DNA of 64,000 bases from Symsagittifera roscoffensis (Eukaryota; Xenacoelomorpha; Acoela; Convolutidae), in NCBI RefSeq assembly GCF_963678635.1, contig NC_087065.1, positions 7,279,209 through 7,343,208 of the forward strand. The letters run 5' to 3'. The position numbers and the translations under genes were made by a program. Position 1 is the stretch's first letter; every line of letters starts with the position of its first letter. Positions 24,501 to 32,652 of the stretch are shown one piece after another. Under the pieces are notes generated by a model. That model was not told where the DNA came from. It did no database searches and saw nothing but the letters and a program-made list of their open reading frames with translations.

Positions 24501-27500
24501 GCGTAACTAGAACAACATAATGCAATATAATTTGCACAAATTTTTTGTAGGGTCTAACACAAGGTGCTTGGCAAAAGGAAACACTTTCGAAGCCTGTAAC
24601 AAATATTTGTGACTTTTCTCCTAAAACATCTTGGTGCTTTTATGAGAGAAACTTTTGTAACCTAAAAAAATTGCGCCTTAACAGTTTTGATATCTGGTCT
24701 GCAAGATCAGAATTATCACGAGCTGTTTGCGTTGAAGCAATATCTGAAATTCAATTTCAAAGGTGTGGGTAATTTCGGAAGGAACGAGGCATAGCAAAAT
24801 AACATAGCAATGTAAAATAACATTCCCCCATAACAATGTTACCAAAACAGCCACCTAACGTCAATTGTTCGCTTGAGTTTAAAGTGATCTTTTTGGTTTA
24901 GTTTCTGAACAATATGTTTAGGTAGCGGCTGAGTTGGCGCAAGACGTGGAGGAGGCTAAGTCGATGAGTAGACATGCTGGTAATATGTCAGAGCTCCTTC
25001 ACAGGGCCCAGAGCTACTTGGGAAGTCTGTCCCCCTCAGTGATAGACGAAGAGGACGAGGAGGGGGAGGGCAAGGAGGAAGAGGAGAGGGGAGAGAAAGT
25101 TGAAAAGGCTGTCGTCGGTCAGAAGGAAATTGACGCTGAAAAGAAACGGAATATTCTAGAAGACTACGTTAGTATTTTGTATATCTATTTGTTTTCGGTC
25201 TGAGCATTGAATTTGTGTGAAGCGTTGGCATCAAACAGCAGTTTGATTTGGCTTAATGTCTACTGTTGTTTCAGACACTTTGATTAAATTGTTGGACGGT
25301 GTTATATAATTTGGTTGTTTTTTAGAGGAATTCGTTTTGGGAAAGCAAATGTTCAGTTTCATTTGGATTTCGTAAATCATGAGACGGCTTGTTTAATTTT
25401 TGTTATAGTGCTGCTAGATACACAGCAAATTAGAAATTTAAAATATTTTTTCTAAACTGTCGCGTGTAGGGGAATGTTTCATGGCAGAATAACAAAAGAT
25501 AACAGCCAATCAGAATTTAAAATCAGCCAGTCTTCAAAATGTGATTCAGTGTCTCTTAGTCTGTTTAAAAGATTTTGACTGGCTGGAATTCTTGTCATTT
25601 TTGCGTTCTGCCATGAGAATTGCTTCCGCTCATGTGTGTTAGGTTGAGGACGCTGTCGTGCGTACTCTGAATCTGGACCGAATTAGTGACTCCCAGTTCT
25701 CGGAGAGGGTCAAGTCTCGAGTTGCACTGGTGCGCATGGCCAGACACGAGGGCGAGGAGAGGGGGGCGGATGATGGGATGAGAGACGGACAGATTGGACT
25801 GGACGTGAGGCCACCTGTGCACCAGCCCCCGGAGATCATGGTTGGTACTGGAACCTTCGAAAAAAAATTAAAGATCATTATGCCTTTTGGCTTTTTTCAT
25901 AAGCAATGCTAGTTTGATAATACGATTCCAGATCGGTCAAGCAAGGTAGCACCTTTTATTGTTAAGTTTTGAGCAAAGTTGTTTCTGATGTAGTATTGAA
26001 GCAGCATGAGTTATGCCAGCTCAATTAACGCCCATTCGTTGATGCCTTGTTTATCACTAAAACATATGAGACTATGATTATGATTGAAAGTAGGCGTTGT
26101 TAGAAAGAAAGAAAGAATTTATTTCTCGTTGTTAATGGTAAATTTGCATACAACGAGAATTTAAATATGAAGCACCAGAAACAGTGAGGGGACAGTTAAC
26201 GAACCCAATTTGGTTACACAATACTGCCCGTTTTATCAAATAAAAGACAAATTTGTGATCTTCAAAGACAAGGAAAAATATATAAATATGAAAACATAAA
26301 AGAAAATATGGGAAAAAAATACTAAAGTTTGAATAAACATAAAGCAGCCGATTTATGGCATTGTGTAGACAGGTTAATGACATAAGTTCCAAGCTCTGCA
26401 TCAATATTTAAATTGATTCTTCAATCATAGTCGGTATAAAACCAAATTAAAGAAGAAGTTAGTTCAAATTCATCACTCATAATTTCTGAAACTCGCTAGT
26501 CGTAGGCACCCCTATTCGGTTTCAAAAACAAAACTTGAACTTGTTCCCTTTACGGTTACTGCTTTACTAACTGTGTCCCGGGTAGGCGACAGGTTGCAAG
26601 TTATATACATCAGAATGCGAAGTGTTATTTTCAATAATTTATTTTCCTTTCAGGACTTTTTTGTAATTTGAGTGCATCTTTTAGTTTTCTTAGAAGAAGT
26701 CCTTAAAATTGTTCACGCTCATATTTGATTTTTCGTAGGTCAACTTCACATTTCTTGCAAGTTTAATTTCACTTGCGCGACTGACTTATAATCGGGAAAT
26801 AGACTTTTTCCCCCTAAACAACTTTTCTTACACATTCAGCTGACAAATTTATTTAGTGAAAAATTATTGATGTTTTTTTCGGGTTTAGGTTCTCGTCGGC
26901 TAAGTTCTGTCGGCTGATTTTCCGTTTTTTGTCAAATACCTTCTTATATCTGGTACGCTTTTCAAGTAGTTTCCTTCGAAAACTTGACTTTTTGTCAGCT
27001 TACTTGCCACATCACGGATTTTTTGCACTGTCTGCAATTTTTCATTATAGATGCGAGTGTTGTTCATTGTAGTTTCGGGGGACTTTCAGGAGTTTCCGGA
27101 TTTTTTTAAGAGTCATGGATGTAGTGAATACTTTTATATATGTCTTTCAAATCGACTTCTAGTTTCAAAAATAGTTTTCAGTTTTTCAGCGTTATAAAAA
27201 GTTAACCTAGTGATCCAATTTTCTCAAATTGAGTTAGTTTTATCATAGAAGTGTCACTTTAATTGTTCTCGAAATTCAAGGAGCCTCAAGGCCATATGTT
27301 TTTTATTCAAAATTTGAGAGATGGTTTTTTTTTCAGTTTCCTTTGTTCATGAGTCATGACTTTTTCCAACTGTGTTGGTTATGTTTGAATTGCTATTTGT
27401 AGAGTGAGCGAATTGTGCGACACTACGATGTGCAGTGGAAGTATCCGAAGAAGGTGAATCCATTCAAGGGAGCCAGATACACCAACAGGATACTCCATCT

Positions 27501-28604
27501 ACACGCTCTCAAGATACTACACGTAAGTTATTCTAACTTAATTGTATCCGCCGAGAGCGCATATAGCACTAGACTAAATTGATAAAAGATAAAAATCAAG
27601 TATACGCAATACTGGGTTTATTGGAAAAGTAGATTTACGTGAGTTGCGTTAGTCAGAAATACGTGCCTTGTTACGCTTCATAGTTAATAACATATGCAGT
27701 TAAACTAGCCCTTGTTGTGTTTTTTAATACTTGGTCGAACACACCTCAACTGTGACCTTTGTTTTGTACTAACTTCAGGGTCATATGGAAGCGGTGTTGT
27801 GCATGAAGATATCAGCCGGCAGAATCATGACCGGCTCTATGGACCATTCAGTGCGTGTATGGTGCAATGGATCAGGCAGGTCTCTCCACAAACTATACGG
27901 ACACAGGGGATCAGTCTGCTCCATAGATTTCAACAGGTAAGCAGTGCAATCAAGACATCAGAAGCCTCTCTAGGTCACACAAAATGTACCGAGTTAATCC
28001 GAGTATTTCAGCTATGACTTATCAAGAATTCGACCGGGATATGAAACTGCTTTGAAAGGGAAAATGACGGATATTTGAAAGACTCATGCAATAACCGCGA
28101 CCTATTTTTAAGAATCTGACATGACTTCCTGGGGGCTGCTAAATATTATGTTGTATTGACAAGCCCCAAGGAATTCGCATCAGAATTTTAAAAAATTGGT
28201 GGCTGCTATTGCAAGAGAAGCTTAAAGACGTGTACTTCTTTTTCTGTTTCAAGCAACATAATATCCTGGACGTATGTATAGTACCAGTTGCGTTGGGCTT
28301 CAGGAAGCAGAAATTATGCATGAAGTTTTTTTCAATAACATTTAGAACAGGCTTTGGCGAATGGTTATTAGCAGATAATGTACGTTGAGCCGAACTGTTC
28401 TTTCGGTTTTTGATAAATACTGGAATGATTAGGATTCCTTGATCATCATCATCATCGTTGAGTTTTACACCATCTTCTGGTGTTCGACGGTGAGTTTACT
28501 GTCCAGTTTGGTGTTCGTCCCTTTTCTATCCAGGGATTAGGATTTCTTGCCCTCGAAGATTTAGGGGCGCCCCGCCGACCCAGTTTGAACGGGATAAGGC
28601 GGCA

Positions 28605-28676
<72 letters not shown>

Positions 28677-28686
28677 GTGGTGATGG

Positions 28687-28730
<44 letters not shown>

Positions 28731-31700
28731 CTGGATTAGTACTTTTTGATCCAGCTGGCGACCAAGAAATGGATAACACCCGCTCCCTGAGACTGAACTT
28801 GCAGTGGGTAAGGTCGGTGGCTAATTAAAAACAATGGAGTCATTACCACTGCTGTGTGTGTAGGGACTGGATAGTGAGTGGCAGTTGGGACATGACAGTG
28901 ATGGTGTGGGACAGCAGGAGCTACTCCTACTTCGCCACCCTCTTCGGACACCTCGGCAAAGTCACAGCCATACAGCTCACCCCATTTCTACTGTGAGCAC
29001 TGGCCAAGACATGTTTGTTCTGACCACGGAATTAGGAGTCATTTTTGATTAAGCTGTTTTGCACTTACTCAAGTGATACTTTTTTTTGAAGTTTTTTTGT
29101 TTGTGATTCGAGCTGCGAATCAAAAATTTCTTTAAAAATTATCAATATCGAGAAAATGGTTCTCACAATTTGTTTTTTAAAGTGATATCTGCAAAAATAA
29201 TTAGAATTATTCAAGTATCGGTGAAAGAATAGCAGACACTTATTTAGGTCGTGGTGATTTTTTTCTGAAAAACCTTAGAATTTGTTCAATTGTGTTAATT
29301 TAAATCAGTTCACGAAATATCTTGTTCATGAAATTCCAAGAACTTTGAGGTCATATTTTTTTAACTTTGAAATTCGAAAGATCAAATTTTTCAAAAAAAA
29401 AAACGAGCAAGATTTCTTCTGTTTCCTTGCTTTCATTGACGCTTTTCCAATTTTCTGTCGGCAATGTTTTGTGATTTTTAATTGTTTCAAGCTTCACGGG
29501 TTCCCACGATGGAACCATCCGAGTGTGGGACATCTCAAAGAACTTCGCTTGTGTGCGAGTGTACGAAGCAGGGGCAGCAGTCACCTCTGTCACTATCCCT
29601 TTTGTGCCAGTCTCAACTGAAGGTCACAAGGACAGTCATGGACTGGCGGTGGATGTGCCAGAAGACGAGAACGAGAAGCTGCCGTTGGAGTGTGTATTTA
29701 CTACATGTCAAGGGTGAGAGATATTTGCACGTTTACTAATCATTTATGAATGCCAATCAACTATTTAAAAAGAGTCAGAAGAGACTTATTTCAGCCTTTC
29801 TTTTTTTTCAGGCTAAGTTTTTGTTTGGGCTCAACTTGCGAATTGAAGATTGAAGTTCACATTCATTTTTTAAGCAATTTCAACCTACGCTATCCAGTAT
29901 CTAAGATGTCCTAGAAACAAAAAACCGCTTCTCATTTGGTAGAAAAATTTTTAAAACTTTTTGATCAAATTGACTCAGTTTGGGTTGGTATTTAAATTTT
30001 ACCATAACAGTTTATTGGATTTTAATTACAAAGTAGATTTTTGGTCTCAACGGGTAAATCAAAGGCAAAAAAAATAGAAAGAAGCTTGCAAATCAGATGA
30101 TTGCTATGCCAGCTCTCGGAGAGATTAAGTCTCTTTCTGAAGTGGCGTATATCGTTGCAGAAAATAATGTTTTTTTCTTGTATGAAAAAACGCCGCGAAT
30201 TGTTCTCAAGGCAACTGAACCAGACAATTAATCTATGTTTGATTTAGGTCGATCAAGATTATGGATCTGAAGAGAAACAGGACTGCCGCCTTAGAAGGAC
30301 ATTCTGCTGAAGTCACTTGTCTTAGAGTGAGTCAAATAGCAAGTTTTTAGTAATTTTTCCTACAAAAATGATCCAAAAATGAAAAGGATAATGAACGTAG
30401 TAAGTACTCTTAATATAGGTCTTGTAGATTTTTTTTGGTTTTTTTAGGAAAAAGTCTAAAATTTGTTCATGCTCAATTTTCATTTTTTTTCGGCTTGACT
30501 TTTGATTTCTTTTAACACTAGTGGACGAAATCAAGCGCAAATTCAGGATTTTACTCTGTAGAATGCCTGTTTTCAATGTACATTTTGGACAGCAATTCCT
30601 TCGAAATTCAGTAAAGTTGATCGAGCAAATGATCAGAGCTACCATCTATGAAAGTATCAATACTTGGTTCCAATGACTTACCAATGTAATCCGGGTCTGA
30701 AAATGCCAGCTTTCCTCATCTGCACTAAGTTTTGCTTCGTAGTAAAATCTTTCTTGAGTAAGCGGAGTAAACAACTTGTTCATGCGACATGAATCATTCT
30801 CAGCGAGAAAATGGAAACAGTGTGAAAACTTTACCAAGTTCAGACGTTTGTTACTTATTCATTTTTGTTCATTTCCTTGTTAAAAGGAAGGCAAACTCCA
30901 CTATCTAACAGCAAAAATGTAAATGTCACGAAAAACTTGACCGACTTCTAGTTTCGAAAATGAAATTTAATTATCATATTTGCCAGCGAAATAACAAGTT
31001 GTTACCTATTGATCCAGTTTGCTCAAGTTAGCGTTAATTTAATTTTAAAAAGCACCGATAATAAATTGCTCGTGAAATTCAAAGAGCTTTAAGTGCATAT
31101 AATTTTTCGTGAAAATTCGAAAGTTTTTTCAAAAACAAGTAAGTTTTTTTTTCTGTTTTCTTCCGCTCATTAATTTTTTCCAACTATGTTTTACAGCAGC
31201 AGTTATTTCAATTGTGTTGCTCCATCAACCATTTGGTTAGGTTTTATGAAAATCTGATGCAAGCTTGTTTTCCCCTGGCCAAATTTGAAAAAACTTTTTA
31301 CGCATTTGATTCCCCGAAGTCGTTCATTGACTTTTAAATCCTCAAATCATGGCTTTTAAGTTCGTTGTTGCATAACTTGTTTGAAGTTTGTATTTATATC
31401 TTTAGATAAGTGGAAACTTGCTGATCTCTGGCTCACAAGATGGTCAAGTGAGATTTTGGAACAAACACACTCTCCAGTGCGAGTCAGGAATACAAGCTCA
31501 TAATGAGCCAGTGCTCGCCCTAGAGTTCCACAGACGCAAGTTCTACACTGCTTCTGCGTGAGTCACAATAAAGTTATCGTTGGTTCTGAAAACAATTGAT
31601 GGAACTTTTTTTTTCATTTTTTGGCTAAGATTTATTGACGATAGCACGGGTAACTTAAATATTTGAGTTCTCAGCTATTCAGGCCATGAATATTTTTTAT

Positions 31701-31980
31701 TTTAACAATTAGGGTATTTTGGTTTAACGATCCATTTTATGACCAATTAATGTAAAAGTCAAGAATAACAGAAACTTCTCATGGATAATTAACATTTAGT
31801 GACTCAACAATTCGAGAGTGGGATCTCTATACTATGACCTGCATGAGGGTGTTACATGGACACAAAGCGGCAGTTAGGGCTCTCAAGGTATCCGACCGGA
31901 GAATCATTTCATGCTCTGACGATGGCGAGATCAGATTTTGGCAACTGCAGGACCCCCTGGAACCAGAAATGATGCTGTGA
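276..31980 (+). CDS. F-box and WD40-repeat protein, 14 coding exons (917 aa)
   Basis: Joined exons: 276-543, 16756-17031, 17268-17489, 17724-18027, 20176-20374, 24922-25167, 25643-25840, 27403-27522, 27779-27936, 28864-28992, 29492-29713, 30248-30326, 31406-31557, 31800-31980. They total 2754 nt, stay in one frame and end at TGA. All introns are GT-AG. Residues 42-88 form an F-box (LTDSLLLQVFQYLHPRDL, later VCTRWNYLA, LWQYHCLNLG). Residues 90-600 are a long, mostly acidic and lysine-rich linker with predicted coiled coil. Residues 612-912 hold seven WD40 repeats, a complete propeller, with GH starts and WD-type ends. Proteins of this layout normally bind SKP1 through the F-box and recruit substrates through the propeller as part of an SCF ubiquitin ligase. 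The linker is much longer than in FBXW2, FBXW7 or beta-TrCP, so I do not assign an ortholog; FBXW2-like or FBXW10-like relationships are possible. The start codon could also be ATG 300. Confidence 0.88.
640..13850. repeat. 164-bp satellite array, homogeneous core (about 80 copies)
   Basis: Head-to-tail units with the landmark GGCTAGGTGTTTGAGTTTGG at 719, 881, 1045, 1209, 1373 and onward, giving spacings of 162-164 bp. Later landmarks include AAAGAATAGGCGTTTAATCA, CCTAGCTGTAGAAAAGCGCC and CTTCATGCTGCTAGTAGTTT. Adjacent units differ by only a few substitutions, mostly shared variants such as TTTAATC/TTTACTC, GAGTTGGG/GAGCTGGG and GGAAAATTC/GGATAATTC. The left edge (640-718) is a decayed partial unit. 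All six frames are interrupted by stops, so no coding role is visible. The array fills intron 1 of the F-box/WD40 gene. An array this long with shared variants implies ongoing unequal exchange or gene conversion. Confidence 0.97.
13851..16610. repeat. Decayed right edge of the satellite array
   Basis: About 17 diverged monomers continue the same array. They still show ATTCATCTTTCAAA, CTAGTCAAAGAATAGGCGTT, TAGCTGTAGAAAAGCG and GCTGCTAG landmarks but have many substitutions and indels. Two monomer types appear: one like the core, and one with CACGATCAAATG, CAAGCTGCTAGAA and CTTTCTGTTACTG (around 14190, 14540, 15710 and 16410). The stretch 14590-15000 is interrupted by a different dispersed repeat (GAATGAACGTAGTGAAGAC type). 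This is the divergence expected at the ageing edge of an array homogenised in its centre. Confidence 0.88.
14588..14950 (+). repeat. Dispersed repeat (families B and C) inside the satellite edge
   Basis: Starts with AAGAGTAATGAACGTAGTG (family B motif), followed by a segment with TGCACTTAGGTACATCTGCA and GAGTTCAATTGAAGTTCAA. Close relatives of that segment occur near 33905 and 34315 in the intergenic region. The part at 14850-14930 (AGTTTCGAAAGTGGAATTTA, CCAGCGGAAAAAAACTTTCG) also occurs at 13848-13910 and, diverged, at 19820, 27150 and 30950. It looks like an old insertion into the array. Confidence 0.55.
16756..17031 (+). CDS. F-box/WD40 gene exon 2
   Basis: Acceptor TTGTTACAG and donor CAC|GTAATT; the exon joins exon 1 in phase 1 to give LGKTCGVESLEDLVDAF. 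It continues the F-box C-terminal region. The DWKQAYSELSEAI segment matches the DWKxxY motif that commonly follows the F-box in FBXW proteins, which supports the family call across the 16-kb intron. The rest is acidic. Confidence 0.85.
17032..17267. other. Intron 2, with a small tandem repeat
   Basis: Short intron. GTTTGACGTTCGC occurs three times at 17111, 17126 and 17140, with 1-2 bases between copies. No other element recognised. Confidence 0.8.
17268..17489 (+). CDS. F-box/WD40 gene exon 3: linker
   Basis: Acceptor TTTTGCAG, donor CTC|GTGAGT, phase 1 in and out. It encodes part of the linker (LDSLRRMRPVIHKMSTGGED, then an acidic EEEGEGD run). No known domain seen. An alternative donor at the preceding ACGTTC would break the frame to exon 4, so 17489 is preferred. 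Confidence 0.75.
17724..18027 (+). CDS. F-box/WD40 gene exon 4: linker
   Basis: Acceptor CTTATTTTAG and donor CAGTA|GTGAGT; it enters in phase 1 and leaves in phase 2. It encodes MDRRKRWKINLPTKEEEDR and a polar serine/acid-rich stretch ending FEQREYNQ. A stop codon (TAG) spans the donor and is removed by splicing, which confirms the donor choice. No known domain. Confidence 0.78.
18028..20175. other. Intron 4: poly-G run and dispersed repeats
   Basis: Contains a G homopolymer of about 22 bases at 18068-18089, a family B hairpin repeat near 19023-19075, a tRNA-related SINE copy (about 19520-19690) and a family C segment (about 19754-20010). The remaining sequence, about 18120-19000, is AT-rich with nothing recognised; a 75-codon minus-strand frame at 18726-18953 has no identifiable similarity. 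Confidence 0.7.
19520..19690 (+). mobile_element. tRNA-related SINE-like repeat, copy 1
   Basis: A degenerate pol III B-box-like segment (CAGATTTCAATCCTAC) is followed by GCTAATTTGAGGCTTATTTC and a tail TTTGCGAAGCGCAGCTTCTC. The same order (B box, CTAATTTGAGGTTTATTTC, GTGAAGCGCAGCTTTGC) recurs at about 43975-44150, and the tail recurs at about 33860-33900. Shared order at unlinked places supports a dispersed tRNA-derived SINE family. Confidence 0.6.
20176..20374 (+). CDS. F-box/WD40 gene exon 5: lysine-rich coiled coil
   Basis: Acceptor GTCCGTTTAG completes a TAT codon with exon 4; donor GAAGAG|GTAAGC, phase 0. Encodes LDEVARERLEQLKKKRNKLV and then a KE-rich helix including EERAKRKRFIL. The heptad-like charge pattern suggests a coiled coil, and KRKR could serve as a basic nuclear signal; both are inferences. 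Confidence 0.8.
21514..21985 (+). repeat. Diverged tandem duplication of about 261 bp
   Basis: CACGTCGACTAACTGTGGTA at 21514 pairs with CACATCGAGTAACTGTGGAA at 21775. Further matches in the same order are TCTGGATATAGCTT/TCTGGATATTGCTT, TTTATGTCATTTTGGTTGAT/TTCATGTCATATGGGTTGAT and TTTCACCTAGAGCC/TTTCACCTGGAGCC. The short open frames over it are not conserved between the copies and are not supported as genes. Confidence 0.7.
22074..22330 (+). repeat. Two family B hairpin repeats
   Basis: First copy: AAGAGTCACTGAACGCAGTG followed by AAGACTTTT at 22074. Second copy at 22191: TAAGCGTCGATGAACGTAGT followed by GAAGACTCTTATATTGGTAG. In the family the flanks AAGAGTC and GACTCTT can pair around GATGAACGTAGTGAA. 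Each copy is followed by a T-rich stretch and ACGCTCAAGTTTGA or ATGCTCAAATTTGA. Other copies lie at about 14588, 19023, 27105, 30388, 32349 and 34250. Confidence 0.65.
22400..24140 (+). mobile_element. Degenerate non-LTR retrotransposon (LINE), internally deleted
   Basis: Pieces appear in the normal order of a CR1/Jockey-like LINE. An ORF1-type segment (22658-22987) carries ISIARRLPTRSG, IVVKFSRR, EDLSPAR and VWTKEGNI, matching the HRLP-type ORF1 domain. An endonuclease segment (about 23179-23745) carries LTETWL, GGGV, a CGDFNID-like motif changed to CGYFIID, and SDHYPI. A reverse-transcriptase C-terminal segment (about 23900-24115) carries CKFLG, CGLISKLRYYVPTGQLLDYY and, after a frameshift, QYGVLFYG. 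Most of the reverse transcriptase core is missing between about 23750 and 23900, and frameshifts and stops are present, so the copy is dead. Clade assignment is tentative. Confidence 0.85.
24922..25167 (+). CDS. F-box/WD40 gene exon 6: acidic linker
   Basis: Acceptor ATATGTTTAG, donor GACTAC|GTTAGT, phase 0 both sides. Encodes VAAELAQDVEEAKSMSRHAG, SELLHRAQSYLGSLSPSV, then a run rich in E, D, G and K. No known domain. It continues the low-complexity charged linker. Confidence 0.8.
25478..25627. repeat. Small inverted-repeat (hairpin) element just upstream of exon 7
   Basis: TCATGGCAGAATAACAAAA at 25479 faces TTTTTGCGTTCTGCCATGA ending at 25625, and GCCAGTC at 25526 faces GACTGGC at 25577. 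Together these form an interrupted hairpin of about 145 bases that ends about 15 bases before exon 7. It resembles a small MITE or foldback, but no target-site duplication was identified. The rest of intron 6 is plain AT-rich sequence. Confidence 0.55.
25643..25840 (+). CDS. F-box/WD40 gene exon 7: linker
   Basis: Acceptor TGTGTGTTAG; donor ATCATG|GTTGGT is weak but keeps phase 0 to exon 8. Encodes VEDAVVRTLNLDRISDSQFS and VKSRVALVRMARHEGEERG, ending in a proline-rich PPVHQPPEIM. No known domain recognised. Confidence 0.75.
25841..27402. other. Intron 7: no gene; fragments of dispersed repeats
   Basis: Contains GAAA repeats at about 26104-26115, a family B copy near 27105 (AAGAGTCATGGATGTAGTG) and family C sequence at about 27150-27390 (ATCGACTTCTAGTTTC, GATCCAATTTTCTCAAATTG). 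A 90-codon minus-strand frame at 26132-26404 is AT-driven and matches nothing I recognise. Confidence 0.6.
27403..27522 (+). CDS. F-box/WD40 gene exon 8: entry to the WD40 propeller
   Basis: Acceptor TGCTATTTGTAG and donor CTACAC|GTAAGT, phase 0. Encodes SERIVRHYDVQWKYPKKVNP and ARYTNRILHLHALKILH. The last residues are the strand leading into the first GH of the propeller, encoded by exon 9. Confidence 0.85.
27779..27936 (+). CDS. F-box/WD40 gene exon 9: WD40 blade 1 and start of blade 2
   Basis: Acceptor TACTAACTTCAG, donor AACAG|GTAAGC, phase 0 in and 2 out. Encodes GHMEAVLCMKISAGRIMTGS and MDHSVRVWCNGSG (a full WD40 repeat), then GHRGSVCSIDFNR. The GH...D...VRVW pattern is diagnostic. Confidence 0.92.
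27937..28863. other. Intron 9, with a SINE-like block ending in (GAT)n
   Basis: About 28430-28600 carries short ATCATCATC, then TTCTGGTGTTCGACGG, a GGATTAGGATTTCTTGCCC segment and CCCCGCCGACCCAGTTTGAA before CGGGATAAGGCGGCA. This runs directly into a long trinucleotide tract. The arrangement suggests a retroposed element whose tail expanded; the family is not identified. Confidence 0.5.
28604..28731 (+). repeat. (GAT)n microsatellite, about 43 units
   Basis: Nearly uninterrupted GAT repeats, with a few GGT variants around 28675-28690. The tract lies in intron 9 about 130 bases upstream of exon 10 and is likely length-polymorphic. Confidence 0.97.
28864..28992 (+). CDS. F-box/WD40 gene exon 10: WD40 blades 2-3
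   Basis: Acceptor GTGTGTGTAG, donor CTACT|GTGAGC, phase 2 in and out. Encodes DWIVSGSWDMTVMVWDSRSY, closing blade 2, then FGHLGKVTAIQLTPFLL, opening blade 3. Confidence 0.92.
28993..29491. other. Intron 10
   Basis: AT-rich. A family C-like segment (CTTGTTCATGAAATTCCAAG, GAACTTTGAGGTCAT, GACGCTTTTCCAATTTTCTG) spans about 29320-29470. Open frames overlapping this intron and exon 11 are in the wrong frame for the WD40 reading. Confidence 0.6.
29492..29713 (+). CDS. F-box/WD40 gene exon 11: WD40 blades 3-4 with an insert
   Basis: Acceptor TTGTTTCAAG, donor CAAGG|GTGAGA, phase 2 in and out. Encodes FTGSHDGTIRVWDISKN (end of blade 3) and a divergent blade 4, VYEAGAAVTSVTIPFVPVST, containing an extra acidic loop DVPEDENEKLPLE. 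Blade 4 lacks the GH and is identified by its place in the ring. Confidence 0.88.
29714..30247. other. Intron 11: nothing recognised
   Basis: AT-rich intron sequence with no clear repeat family member, RNA gene or coding frame. Confidence 0.6.
30248..30326 (+). CDS. F-box/WD40 gene exon 12: end of blade 4 and start of blade 5
   Basis: Acceptor TTTGATTTAG, donor CTTAGA|GTGAGT, leaving phase 0. Encodes SIKIMDLKRNRTAALEGHSA followed by EVTCLR. GHSAEVTCLR is a typical WD40 opening. Confidence 0.9.
30327..31405. other. Intron 12: dispersed repeat families B and C
   Basis: A family B copy lies at about 30388-30500 (ATGAACGTAGTAAGTACTC, AAAATTTGTTCATGCTCAA). A family C copy spans about 30880-31195 (AGGCAAACTCCACTATC, GTCACGAAAAACTTGACC, GAAATTCAAAGAGCTTTAAG); the latter closely parallels 19754-20010 in intron 4. 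The segment 30510-30880 is not obviously repeated. Confidence 0.6.
31406..31557 (+). CDS. F-box/WD40 gene exon 13: WD40 blades 5-6
   Basis: Acceptor TATATCTTTAG, donor TCTGC|GTGAGT, phase 0 in and 2 out. Encodes ISGNLLISGSQDGQVRFWNK (end of blade 5) and AHNEPVLALEFHRRKFYTAS (blade 6). Confidence 0.92.
31558..31799. other. Intron 13
   Basis: Short AT-rich intron; nothing recognised. Confidence 0.8.
31800..31980 (+). CDS. F-box/WD40 gene exon 14: WD40 blades 6-7 and stop
   Basis: Acceptor TTAACATTTAG completes GCT with exon 13. Encodes DSTIREWDLYTMTCMRVL, GHKAAVRALKVSDRRIISCS and DDGEIRFWQLQDPLEPEMML, ending at TGA 31978-31980. It closes the seventh blade, and the protein stops 20 residues after the final WD-type dipeptide position, so the propeller is complete. 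Confidence 0.92.
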
Positions 31981-32345
31981 AAAAAAAACACAGATTACAA
32001 CTGCTATTTTAAAATTGAGTGTTAATTTTAATCTTAACCTATATTCAAGATAATTTAGACTAATTTCATCTGTTGTTTTTTTTAGCTTAGCTAATTTTGT
32101 CATAGTTCTTCTAGCTATGAAGCCTACAAAAACACTATTGAAAGTTAGAGAGAAGTGAATTTTCACTTGTATAGATCGTGGCGTTTTTGATTAAACTGTT
32201 CTCGGAAAATGTTTTCGAAAAGATCTCACAACAACAAAAATTCAAGTGGGGCGAAACGAAATATGGCTAATTTAAGGTTCAAAAATAGATTATTGTTTGA
32301 AAAATCAAAGCAAGAAGAACCCAATGATTTTTTCTTGAAATAGGG
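31981..32345 (+). other. Probable 3' UTR of the F-box/WD40 gene
   Basis: AT-rich sequence after the stop. The closest poly(A) signal-like hexamer is ATTAAA at 32190-32195; no AATAAA precedes it. The end of the transcript is therefore uncertain. Confidence 0.35.
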
Positions 32346-32348
32346 TTA

Positions 32349-32480
32349 GTTTTTAAGAGTAGCTGGACGTAGTTCAGACTCTAATATAGGTCATGATTTT
32401 TGAAGGAAAAAATCTTAAAATTTGTTCCGGCTTAAAAATCATTTTTTTGCGGTTCGACTTTGATTTCTTAAGTTCAGTTC
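32349..32480 (+). repeat. Family B hairpin repeat
   Basis: AAGAGTAGCTGGACGTAGTT followed by CAGACTCTAATATAGGTCATG, then a T-rich block and CTTAAAATTTGTTCCGGCTT. The AGAGT and ACTCT flanks keep the pairing potential although the loop has changed. Confidence 0.6.
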
Positions 32481-32652
32481 ATTTTCTTTGTTTACACAAG
32501 CATGGCTTGTGTTATTGAATGAACAACGTTTTTTCCAACCTAAGTCGCAAATATTGTTCCGACGGTAATATTGTTGTGATAAAATGTGTTCTTTTTTGAT
32601 CAATAACCAGCTATTAAGTGCAGCCAATGGATTTTATCACCGACTATTTTTG

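Larger units (their letters stand above)
20375..24921. other. Intron 5: tandem duplication, family B repeats and a LINE remnant
   Basis: A 4.5-kb intron. 20400-21500 is AT-rich with nothing recognised. 21514-21985 holds two diverged copies of a roughly 261-bp sequence. 22074-22330 holds two family B hairpin repeats. About 22400-24140 is an internally deleted non-LTR retrotransposon. 24150-24900 has no recognised feature. Confidence 0.7.

Noticed and set aside
28561-28951. Minus-strand serine-rich frames across the (GAT)n tract
   Set aside because: The poly-serine comes from translating the microsatellite.
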